A DNA stretch of 57,388 nucleotides from Alphaproteobacteria bacterium (GTDB lineage Bacteria; Pseudomonadota; Alphaproteobacteria; Micavibrionales; Micavibrionaceae), in the NCBI GenBank assembly GCA_022763065.1, contig JALEGH010000023.1:1-57388 (forward strand), given 5' to 3'. Shown here one piece after another: positions 1 to 7,443 of this stretch. Positions within the stretch are counted from its first letter, which is position 1. Every line of letters starts with the position of its first letter. The position numbers and the translations under genes are program-made. A model generated the notes under the pieces. It made no database searches. It was given only the letters and a program-made list of their open reading frames with translations, and was not told the origin of the DNA.

Positions 1-2
1 AT

Positions 3-389
3 ATCGGGGACCGTAGAAACCACATGTATGAAGCAGCTCAGTCTTTTTTCTTTATGCCGGGTGGACTTGGAACGTTAGATGAAATTTTAGATGTTGTTAC
101 AAAGGAATATTTAAAAACATACAGAGATGCTGAGGGAGAATATCATAAACCAATGATTTTTGTTAACGAAGGGGGCTACTATGATAATCTCATTGCTCAA
201 ATAGAGGAGATGATTAAAGAGAAAACCGTTAACCCTGAAATATGGAAGGTCATCCACATCGTTTCCGATGAACAGGAGGCCTTAAAATGCTTTGACGAAA
301 TTCGTTCTCAAGCACCAGTCCCCATTGTCGCACCGATCGGCAATATTGGTGGTTCGCACCAGATAAAGGTATCTGCAGAACCTACTTAA
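3..389 (+). CDS. LOG-family protein (TIGR00730-type), C-terminal part, 5' end outside window
   Basis: The reading frame is open from the first bases of the window, so this is the 3' part of a longer gene. The first visible residues are IGDRRNHM, followed by MPGGLGTLDE. This is the PGGxGTxxE motif of the LOG / 'lysine decarboxylase-like' Rossmann family, whose studied members release cytokinin bases from their ribotides by phosphoribohydrolase action; others act on nucleoside monophosphates. The rest of the visible fold (predicted strands around PMIFVN and VIHIVSD) fits the family. The ATG at 24 lies inside the conserved motif block and is not the true start. The gene converges on murA with 26 bp between the stops. 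Family membership is clear; the substrate cannot be told. Confidence 0.85.
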   Translation: MGDRRNHMYEAAQSFFFMPGGLGTLDEILDVVTKEYLKTYRDAEGEYHKPMIFVNEGGYYDNLIAQIEEMIKEKTVNPEIWKVIHIVSDEQEALKCFDEIRSQAPVPIVAPIGNIGGSHQIKVSAEPT

Positions 390-415
390 AAAACGTTAAA
401 TGTCGTTTTCTCGTT

Positions 416-1789
416 TTACCCTTTTACACGTTCAATCTGCGCGCCGACATTGGTCAGTTTTTCGACGATATTCTCATATCCCCGGTCCAGATGGTAAATC
501 CGGTTAATGACGGTTTCTCCTTCTGCGACAAGACCAGCCAAAACGAGCGCTACAGAGGCCCGCAAATCAGTGGCCATCACTTCAGCCCCTTTGAGCTTTT
601 CAACACCGCGAATAATTGCCGAATTACCGCGAATGGAAATATCCGCGCCCATACGGCAAAGCTCCGGCACATGCATGAAACGGTTTTCAAAAATGGTTTC
701 ACAAATCATACCGGCCCCTTCACAAAGGGTCAGCATGGTCATAAATTGCGCTTGAAGGTCGGTCGCAAAGCCCGGATAGGCTTCGGTCATGATATCAACA
801 CCTTTGAGCTTCGCACCGTTACGCCGGACAATGACATCATCGCCTTCTTGCTTGATATCCATGCCGGCCTCATGAAGCGGTGAGATTAGTGCTGAGAGAA
901 AATCGGTGCGGGTGTTTTGTAATCTGAGCTCTCCCCCGCATAATCCTACCGCACACATATAGGTCCCTGTTTCGATCCGGTCAGGCAGAATGGAGTGTGT
1001 TGTGCCGTGAAGCTTATCAACTCCTTCAATCGTGATAGTTGGTGTCCCCAGCCCTTCAATTTTTGCGCCCATTTTGATGAGCACTTTCCCTTGATCGACA
1101 ATTTCCGGCTCACGCGCGGCGTTTTTAAGGATGGTTGTTCCTTTGGCAAGGGTGGCGGCCATCATTAAATTTTCCGTGGCCCCAACGGAGACAAGCGGGA
1201 ATGTAATTTCTGCCCCTTTTAATTTGCCTTGAGGTGCTACCGCCTTGACATAGCCGTCTTCCAGCTCAATCTCCGCACCCATAGCCTGCAACCCCTTGAT
1301 ATGCAGGTCAATAGGGCGTGCGCCTAACGCACATCCACCGGGTAGTGAGACTTGCGCTACGCCGTGACGGGCGAGTAGCGGTCCTAAAACCAAAACACTG
1401 GCGCGCATTTTCCGCACCAGATCATAAGGTGCGGTGTGAGAGGTAATAGCTTCGGCATGGAGCGTTGCCACGCCATCGGAGCGCAAACCCACCATTGTAC
1501 CCAGATGGCTTAACACTTCGGCCAAGGTTCTGACATCCTGCAATCCCACAGGCATATTTTCAAGTGTTACCGGATCTTCGGTGAGAAGAGCGGCGCACAT
1601 ATGTTTAAGCGTCGCATTTTTGGCACCGCTTATCTTAATATTTCCTTTAAGGGCGTTCCCGCCGACAACGCGCATTTTCTCCAAAGTGGAGCTTTGCACA
1701 TTGCTTTTGATGATTTCTACATCGGAATTTTGATCAGGATCTTGATTTGAATTTTGCGGGGGCATAAATTTTTGAACTGTGACGGACAT
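416..1789 (-). CDS. murA: UDP-N-acetylglucosamine 1-carboxyvinyltransferase
   Basis: MurA transfers enolpyruvate from PEP to UDP-GlcNAc in the cytoplasm, the first committed step of peptidoglycan synthesis. The protein of 457 residues carries ISGAKNA (Lys57-Asn58, UDP-GlcNAc site) and LPGGCALGARP with catalytic Cys153, which is also the cysteine fosfomycin attacks in known MurAs. The conserved C-terminal block TDLRAS...INRIYHLDRGYE is present. Most MurAs begin just before RVVGG, so the first 38 hydrophilic residues are an extension. An in-frame ATG at 1675 (Met39) follows a GGAG but only 3 nt away, so the start is uncertain. It lies 12 bp downstream of dcd and is probably cotranscribed with it. 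Confidence 0.95.
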   Translation of the reverse strand: MSVTVQKFMPPQNSNQDPDQNSDVEIIKSNVQSSTLEKMRVVGGNALKGNIKISGAKNATLKHMCAALLTEDPVTLENMPVGLQDVRTLAEVLSHLGTMVGLRSDGVATLHAEAITSHTAPYDLVRKMRASVLVLGPLLARHGVAQVSLPGGCALGARPIDLHIKGLQAMGAEIELEDGYVKAVAPQGKLKGAEITFPLVSVGATENLMMAATLAKGTTILKNAAREPEIVDQGKVLIKMGAKIEGLGTPTITIEGVDKLHGTTHSILPDRIETGTYMCAVGLCGGELRLQNTRTDFLSALISPLHEAGMDIKQEGDDVIVRRNGAKLKGVDIMTEAYPGFATDLQAQFMTMLTLCEGAGMICETIFENRFMHVPELCRMGADISIRGNSAIIRGVEKLKGAEVMATDLRASVALVLAGLVAEGETVINRIYHLDRGYENIVEKLTNVGAQIERVKG

Positions 1790-1801
1790 GATAAAACTTC
1801 G

Positions 1802-2425
1802 TTACTTTTTGATACGCGGTAGGGTGACGCCGGTTTGTTTCATATATTTTCCGGCCCGGTCGGCGTAACTGGTTTCACAAGCGCTGGAGCCTTTAAAGAA
1901 GAGAAACTGTGCCACACCCTCATTGGCATAAACTTTTGCTGGCAACGGCGTGGTGTTTGAAATCTCTAACGTTACATGCCCCTCCCAGCCGGGTTCCAGT
2001 GGTGTAACATTGACGATCAAACCGCAGCGTGCATAAGTGCTCTTACCCAGACACACAACCAGCACATCTTTGGGAATTCTAAAATATTCAACGGAACGCG
2101 TGAGCACAAAACTATTAGGTGGAATGATACACACATCCGTTTGGCGGTCGACAAAGCTTTGATCCGAGAAATTTTTGGGGTCGACAATGGCATTATCGAC
2201 ATTGGTGAAAATTTTAAACTCATCAGAGCATCTGGAATCATAACCGTAAGATGACAGCCCATAGGAAATCTTCCCTTTCGCCGTTTGCTTTTCGACAAAA
2301 GGCTCAATCATGCCATGATTGAGCGCTTGTTCTCTGATCCAGTGATCCGGCATAATGCCAGGTAGAGTGTCTTGTGCATTCATATTTTCGGTCAGTTCAT
2401 CTGGGGATGATTTTAGATTTTGCAT
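1802..2425 (-). CDS. dcd: dCTP deaminase
   Basis: Dcd deaminates dCTP to dUTP in the pyrimidine deoxynucleotide pathway. The signature is visible as [20 protein letters not shown] followed by [11 protein letters not shown], which contains the catalytic Glu of the family. The block [17 protein letters not shown] near the N-terminus is the long alphaproteobacterial version. At 207 residues it is about 20 longer than usual because of the first 24 residues; Met15 and Met25 are alternative starts, Met25 fitting homologues best. The start given here has an AGGAAA 8 nt upstream. It sits 12 bp after a 49-codon ORF and 12 bp before murA. Confidence 0.94.
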   Translation of the reverse strand: MQNLKSSPDELTENMNAQDTLPGIMPDHWIREQALNHGMIEPFVEKQTAKGKISYGLSSYGYDSRCSDEFKIFTNVDNAIVDPKNFSDQSFVDRQTDVCIIPPNSFVLTRSVEYFRIPKDVLVVCLGKSTYARCGLIVNVTPLEPGWEGHVTLEISNTTPLPAKVYANEGVAQFLFFKGSSACETSYADRAGKYMKQTGVTLPRIKK

Positions 2426-2437
2426 ATTTTGAGTTTC

Positions 2438-2587
2438 CTAATCTTTACCGCTCGTATCTTGCTTCTTGCCTTGCTGAAAGGCTTTACGTTTTTTCAGGTT
2501 ATCCCGCAAAGCAGCCGCACGTGCTTCCTCTTTCGATTTGGGGCGCAAATTACCTGTTTGCGCAACATCCTTACTTTGATGGCTCAT
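2438..2587 (-). CDS. small basic hypothetical protein (49 aa) heading the dcd-murA operon
   Basis: This is a short open frame starting MSHQSKDVAQTGNLRPKS and ending with TSGKD. The middle is rich in Lys, Arg and Ala (KEEARAAALRDNLKKRKAFQ) and predicts a single positively charged helix. Tiny proteins with an RPKSKEEARAAALRxNLxRRK-like core are, as far as I recall, common next to murA in Alphaproteobacteria. That recollection and the 12-bp spacing to dcd are the reasons for calling it a gene. No Shine-Dalgarno is visible. No function can be given; nucleic-acid binding is only suggested by the charge. Confidence 0.6.
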   Translation of the reverse strand: MSHQSKDVAQTGNLRPKSKEEARAAALRDNLKKRKAFQQGKKQDTSGKD

Positions 2588-2599
2588 TGTGACAACACT

Positions 2600-2620
2600 A
2601 TGTTTTATTTACGAAAACAT
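2600..2620 (-). promoter_or_regulatory. inverted repeat upstream of the dcd operon
   Basis: Arms ATGTTTT (2600-2606) and AAAACAT (2614-2620) form a perfect 7-bp inverted repeat with a 7-nt spacer, 13 bp upstream of the 49-codon ORF. On the minus strand a weak promoter (TTGCCT, then TAAATA about 18 nt later) would place the -10 in this repeat, so it could be an operator. A smaller repeat, GGCAT-CAT-ATGCC, lies at 2640-2652. This 129-bp gap (2588-2716) also follows the end of the hsd operon, but no T-run makes it a convincing terminator. Confidence 0.3.
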
Positions 2621-2716
2621 AATGAATATAGGCAAAAGCGGCATCATATGCCAGAGAAATTATATTATTTTCTGCGAGTATTTTGGGGACGCACTTTTGC
2701 ACCTTGCTGGTTTAAA

Positions 2717-4207
2717 TCAGGCTGCCTTGTCTAACGACTCCAAAACTTCTTTAAAGCTATTTAATCCTGCTTCTAAATTCTCAATAATATCTTGAGCCAG
2801 CTCATCTGGTTCTGGCAGGTTATCCAAATCAGTTAAGCTTTTGTCTTTTAACCAGAATAAATCAAGGCTGGTCTTATCTCTTGCTGTCAATTCTTCATAA
2901 GTGAACTTTCTCCACCGGCCTTCTGGGTTTTGGTCGACGCTCCATGTTTCTTTACGCTTGTTTATGTTTTCTGGATTGTAACAGGATATAAAGTCTTTCA
3001 AATTCTCCAGGCGCATTGTTTTCTTTTTAAGTGTGTGGTGAATGTTCGTACGGTAGTCGTAATACCAGACTTCCTTTGTCCATGGATCAGGGCTGGCTTC
3101 ACGGTTATCAAGAAAAATTACGTTTGCTTTGACGCCGTTGGCATAGAAAATTCCTGTAGGAAGTCTTAGAATTGTATGGAGGTTGGTATTTTCTAATAAC
3201 TTACGGCGTATAACCTCACCTGCGCCGCCTTCAAACAAAACATTATCAGGAACAACAATAGCGGCCTTGCCTGTGGTTTTAAGTATGGAGCGAATATGTT
3301 GAACGAAGTTGAGTTGTTTGTTCGATGTTGTCGCCCAAAAATCTTGCCTGTTATAGATTAGGTTCTCGTTTTCTTGTTCACCCTCTTCATTGGTAAAGGT
3401 CATGCTGCTCTTTTTACCAAAGGGCGGGTTGGCCAGAACGTAATCAAAGTTACTATTACCTTCAGCTACCAAAGCGTCGTTTGGTGAAATCAGACTTTCA
3501 CCATCAATTTCACCAATATTGTGAAGGAACATATTCATGAGGCACATGCGGCGTGTATTGGCAACAATCTCATTGCCATAGAATGTCTTGTGTTTAAGAA
3601 ATTCCTTCTGATTCTTATCAAGTTGATAATTTTTGGAATCCGATAAGAAATCATAAGCTGCCATAAAAAAGCCACCTGTGCCACAAGCTGGGTCTGCGAT
3701 GGTTTTCATGGGCTCTGGCTTTATACATTCCACCATCGCTTTAATGAGGGCTCTTGGTGTAAAATATTGTCCTGCGCCTGATTTTGTGTCTTCTGCGTTT
3801 TTCTCCAATAGGCCTTCATAGATGTCACCTTTGACATCGGTATTCATTGTGACCCATTCTGTACCATCAATCATGGCAATAAGGCGGTAGAGTTTTGCAG
3901 GGTCTTGGATTTTATTCTGGGATTTGACGAATATTTGTCCGAGCATTCCTGTCATTGTACTCAACTTACGCAGTAAATTGACATAGTGGTTTTCTAGTTC
4001 TGCGCCCTTTTTGGATTTCAGACTTTGCCAATTTAAATTTTCAGGAATACCTATATTGCGGTTATAGGGAGGTTTGGAATATTCATATGCCATTTTCAGG
4101 AAGATAAGATAAGTAAGCTGTTCCAGATAATCTCCGTAGCTTACCCCATCGTCTTTAAGGACAGTGCAAAAACTCCAGACTTTTGAGACTATTGATGTTG
4201 TGTTCAT
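2717..4207 (-). CDS. hsdM: type I restriction-modification system, DNA methyltransferase subunit
   Basis: HsdM is the N6-adenine methyltransferase subunit; M2S complexes modify the host recognition site. Over 496 residues it shows an N-terminal HsdM helical domain (about 1-140), the SAM-binding motif I DPACGTGGF (172-180) and the catalytic motif IV NPPF (260-263, followed by GKKSS). The phrase GAGQYFTPRALIKAMVE before motif I is typical. Length is normal for the family and no motif is broken. It is the last gene of the operon, 3 bp after the DUF262 gene, with GGAAA just ahead of the ATG. Confidence 0.95.
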   Translation of the reverse strand: MNTTSIVSKVWSFCTVLKDDGVSYGDYLEQLTYLIFLKMAYEYSKPPYNRNIGIPENLNWQSLKSKKGAELENHYVNLLRKLSTMTGMLGQIFVKSQNKIQDPAKLYRLIAMIDGTEWVTMNTDVKGDIYEGLLEKNAEDTKSGAGQYFTPRALIKAMVECIKPEPMKTIADPACGTGGFFMAAYDFLSDSKNYQLDKNQKEFLKHKTFYGNEIVANTRRMCLMNMFLHNIGEIDGESLISPNDALVAEGNSNFDYVLANPPFGKKSSMTFTNEEGEQENENLIYNRQDFWATTSNKQLNFVQHIRSILKTTGKAAIVVPDNVLFEGGAGEVIRRKLLENTNLHTILRLPTGIFYANGVKANVIFLDNREASPDPWTKEVWYYDYRTNIHHTLKKKTMRLENLKDFISCYNPENINKRKETWSVDQNPEGRWRKFTYEELTARDKTSLDLFWLKDKSLTDLDNLPEPDELAQDIIENLEAGLNSFKEVLESLDKAA

Positions 4208-4210
4208 GGC

Positions 4211-6043
4211 TTATTTCCAAATAATTGAAGATATTTCATATAATAGTTTTTGTCTTAATTCTAATTCTTTTGGCCCAAAATTATTCATAGGCTCCAAATC
4301 CAAATTATATTTGGATTTCAAATTATTCATGTCGAGCTTGGATTTGTAGCTATCTTCTCGAAGCGTTTCATTCCAGTAAAGCGTGTTGGCATAGCTTTTT
4401 AATTTCTTTTCATAGGTTTCGTTATTGCTTGATATGTTGTCCTTACCTTTTAAAAGTAATATACCGCCCAATCGATTTCTTTCTTGTTCAAAACGTTCTT
4501 CGTCAAAATCAAAAAGCTCCAAGTTTTCTGAATTATGCGCCAATATATGTTCTATATGAAATCCATTTACAGAGCCTGTTTTCAAAACTAAGTCTGAAAT
4601 ACTGTGTTTAAGACCAAGATTTAAATTTTCAGATAAAAATTCTTCTATTCTTGCGAAGAAATATCTCTTAAATCTGGCATTTAAACCTATGCCTATTTGT
4701 TTAAAGAAAGCATATTTAAAGGGTGTATCTACTTCAACACCGCGCCTTTTTGTTAGTTGTAATGTGATTTGTTTGTCAAAGGCAGGTCTTATTACAGAAA
4801 TGGGCTGTTCTCTGATTTCTTCGGAAATACGGTACAACATTTCTTGAAAGGCATTACTGTCATAAGACCCTTGTATCTGTAGTAAAGCAAAAGCGCGGTC
4901 CAGCTCGCGAGGTAGCATATCCAGTTTTGCTTCTTCTTCAGGATCGTTTTCTAAACATGATGAAAGAATTAGCAAGAAAGCACCGTCTAGATCATTAACA
5001 CGGTTATAGGTGAAAGCGCTCTTTTCATTGTAAGTGTAAGATTCTCTGGCTTTCGCATATAGCGTTGAGTAGTAAGAAAAAGCACCATCTAAAAATTGAA
5101 GAACACCTTCTTGATCATGCTTTAGATTTAAGTTTTGATTAAAGTCATTTGAGAACATTATGCGGTGGTAATCACCGTCAAATCTTTGCGCTTCCGCGCG
5201 TGTGTTTGTAAATTTAGCTTTGAGGTAGAAACGAAAGAATGTGTCAGCCTCATCTTCTGAAAACTTATTGATGGCCCCAACTTTAGTTTCCCATAGGCTA
5301 TTATAGTCTTCTTTGTCCAATAGGATTTTATCTATCTGCCCTAATAGCTTACCTTTTAAAATTTCATAAGGTTTAAGTTTAATCCCCCTATCGTTAATCA
5401 CTTCAAAAACCATAGGGACGTCTGTTTGTTCTACGGTTAGGTTAATTAAGACCAGTCTTTTTAAGAAATAAAAAACGAATGTTTCTAATTTATGTTCGGT
5501 GGTTAAATGTTCATCTAACCATTTACTGATAGTTTTGTAGTTCTTGACCATGTTTGCGGCCGTAATACCGCGGCTAATATCAATTTCATCAATATTGTTA
5601 TTATATAGAGCCTGTTGTGTTGCCTTATGTCCCTCATGATTCATCCAAAATTCACTTTCATAGCCGGATTGGCCTGCAATTTTACTATCTAACCATTTTA
5701 TGGTTTTTGAATCATAGCTCTGCGCCATATGGTAAAGCTTGATCAGGATAAGAGATAAAGTTGTCAGACGTTGCTGCCCATCCACGATAAAGACTTTTCC
5801 TCCCACTTCATTTGTTACGTAGGTGTTTAAATAGTACCAGGGATATTTTTCTTTGATGACCTCGGTGCTGGGAGGGAGGGATTTTGATACTTCGTATACT
5901 TCATTGAATTTGAAAAATATATCATCAAGGAGCCTTAAAACAGGCTCATCTGTCCACCTGTAATCGCGCTGGTAAAAATCAATGTGATAAAGCGTATTTG
6001 AAAATAGGGTCTCGATATTTTGCTTATCGGGTGAGATATCCAT
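4211..6043 (-). CDS. DUF262/DUF1524 (GmrSD-like) nuclease embedded in the type I R-M operon
   Basis: The 610-residue protein has an N-terminal DUF262 domain with YQRDYRW (24-30) and the ParB-like DGQQRLTT motif (88-95), then FEVINDRGIKLKPYEILK. The C-terminal DUF1524 HNH-type nuclease part starts with HIEHIL (496-501) and continues with NRLGG...NETYEKK. This layout matches GmrS-GmrD single-chain type IV restriction enzymes, which hydrolyse nucleotides and cut modified phage DNA. Its ATG overlaps the hsdS stop (TAATG) and its own stop is 3 bp before hsdM, so it is translated as part of the operon. R-M-linked ORFs of this kind (the rlo genes) are known in Campylobacter type I loci. The usual Asn in the RLGN motif is Gly here. 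The coding sequence is visibly AT-rich. Confidence 0.85.
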   Translation of the reverse strand: MDISPDKQNIETLFSNTLYHIDFYQRDYRWTDEPVLRLLDDIFFKFNEVYEVSKSLPPSTEVIKEKYPWYYLNTYVTNEVGGKVFIVDGQQRLTTLSLILIKLYHMAQSYDSKTIKWLDSKIAGQSGYESEFWMNHEGHKATQQALYNNNIDEIDISRGITAANMVKNYKTISKWLDEHLTTEHKLETFVFYFLKRLVLINLTVEQTDVPMVFEVINDRGIKLKPYEILKGKLLGQIDKILLDKEDYNSLWETKVGAINKFSEDEADTFFRFYLKAKFTNTRAEAQRFDGDYHRIMFSNDFNQNLNLKHDQEGVLQFLDGAFSYYSTLYAKARESYTYNEKSAFTYNRVNDLDGAFLLILSSCLENDPEEEAKLDMLPRELDRAFALLQIQGSYDSNAFQEMLYRISEEIREQPISVIRPAFDKQITLQLTKRRGVEVDTPFKYAFFKQIGIGLNARFKRYFFARIEEFLSENLNLGLKHSISDLVLKTGSVNGFHIEHILAHNSENLELFDFDEERFEQERNRLGGILLLKGKDNISSNNETYEKKLKSYANTLYWNETLREDSYKSKLDMNNLKSKYNLDLEPMNNFGPKELELRQKLLYEISSIIWK

Positions 6044-7443
6044 TATGCGACTTTCTTCTTTTTCTTTGAATTTGTAGAGACATTTTTTTCAGATTTTATG
6101 CGCTCTAGAAGAGCGGAGGCAGGTTCATCCGCCGGGTCTTGAGTAACCAGCTTTCCCGAAAAAGCTCTTTTTAAAATGCTTTGGCGTAAAGCTTCGCATT
6201 TTTGCAATTGATGTTCAATTTCTTGTTCTATTTTTTCGATACTGGAAACTTTTTCTTCTATTACTTTTACAATTTCTTTTTGCTCTTCAATTGAATAAAT
6301 CGGGAATGTGATACTTGATAATGTTGTGGCATTAACGTTTCCTTGTAATCCGCCCTTTTTCAAGCCTATTTGTTCCCAATACGATGATGATTGAAAATAA
6401 TGGTAGAGGTATTTTGGTATAACAAAAGAATTTGTTGTTAACCGAATTAAATAAGATGCAAAAACAGAGGTTTCTAATACTTCGTTAATTAAAAAACTTT
6501 TTCCTACAGTTCCTCCGGTTCTTGCAAAAACGATATCGCCAACTTTTAAAGCGTACTTGTTTACTTTTTTATTATCGATTTTACAAAAGGGCACATCAGG
6601 CCAATTAACTTTACCATCTTGAATATCGGTTATTCTCAAGAACCTAGGACCACATTTTTTTTTATGTGCGGAAGCTGTATAACCATACTGTATCTTTTCA
6701 GTAACTTTTTTTACTTTAACGAATATTGATCTATTGTTGTTTAGTATTTTTTTCTCTGGTTTTAAGGAATTTAAAAGATTTTCTATTGCGTTTTTATTTT
6801 TGACTCTATCTTTCAATCTTTCGGTAAATTTGCCTTCAAAGGCGTATTTTAGAACGGCTTGGCGGTAGACGGATAGTTTTTCACGGGCGGTTTTAAGGCT
6901 TGCTATGCCGTTATCTAGTTCAGAAAACAGTTCCTCAATCTTGGCTACGATACGTTTCTGCTCACCTAGTGATATTAAGGGGAAGGGTATTTCTTTAACT
7001 TTAGATAGTGGCATTGAGGGCATATTTGCTCCATGAGCATAATCAGCGAAGTCCACCATTTTCATCCAATAATAAACCCAATCATTTAATACATATTCGT
7101 TAGGTTGTATTATGCCTATATGACTGACTATATAGCTGTCTTGTCCTAGGATGGCTCTTTGATTTAATAAGGTTGAAGCGCCACTTTTTGTAAATAAAAC
7201 ACAGCCTTTCGGGTACAGCTTTAGGTTGCTAATGGCTGTGTCATTAATTTTATCTTTGTAGTTTTTTAGTGTTTTAACGCCATTTAATTTACTCATATCT
7301 TGGACACGTATGAAGGGATAAATTCCATCGTTGAAAAACTGTTCTCCTTGAGGAGCGGGGTTTCCTGCGTTAATTTGAGCTACATCACCTAAAGTGGCCC
7401 AAACCCAATTTTTATTATCTTCCGTTCTATAAATATCGCTCAT
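6043..7443 (-). CDS. hsdS: type I restriction-modification system, specificity subunit
   Basis: HsdS recognises the bipartite DNA target and docks HsdM and HsdR. The 466 residues show the expected duplicated plan: target-recognition domain 1 (about 10-150), a conserved helix with ISLGEQKRIVAKIEELFSEL, target-recognition domain 2 (about 240-395), and a second helix with YSIEEQKEIVKVIEEK. Both halves end in Q(A/S)(V/I)LKxAFxGK. The second half is strikingly AT-rich, as expected for recognition domains exchanged between strains. It overlaps hsdR by 4 bp (ATGA) and the DUF262 gene by 1 bp (TAATG). The target sequence cannot be predicted. Confidence 0.94.
   Translation of the reverse strand: MSDIYRTEDNKNWVWATLGDVAQINAGNPAPQGEQFFNDGIYPFIRVQDMSKLNGVKTLKNYKDKINDTAISNLKLYPKGCVLFTKSGASTLLNQRAILGQDSYIVSHIGIIQPNEYVLNDWVYYWMKMVDFADYAHGANMPSMPLSKVKEIPFPLISLGEQKRIVAKIEELFSELDNGIASLKTAREKLSVYRQAVLKYAFEGKFTERLKDRVKNKNAIENLLNSLKPEKKILNNNRSIFVKVKKVTEKIQYGYTASAHKKKCGPRFLRITDIQDGKVNWPDVPFCKIDNKKVNKYALKVGDIVFARTGGTVGKSFLINEVLETSVFASYLIRLTTNSFVIPKYLYHYFQSSSYWEQIGLKKGGLQGNVNATTLSSITFPIYSIEEQKEIVKVIEEKVSSIEKIEQEIEHQLQKCEALRQSILKRAFSGKLVTQDPADEPASALLERIKSEKNVSTNSKKKKKVA

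Noticed and set aside
491-883. A 130-codon plus-strand frame inside murA.
   Set aside because: It is the antisense shadow of a clearly coding gene and has no motif or ribosome site.
2640-2716. A possible second attachment site matching the tRNA-Thr 3' end on the far side of the restriction locus.
   Set aside because: Only short fragments (TGCC, AGAGAAATT) resemble the tRNA end, with no continuous match long enough to be an att repeat.
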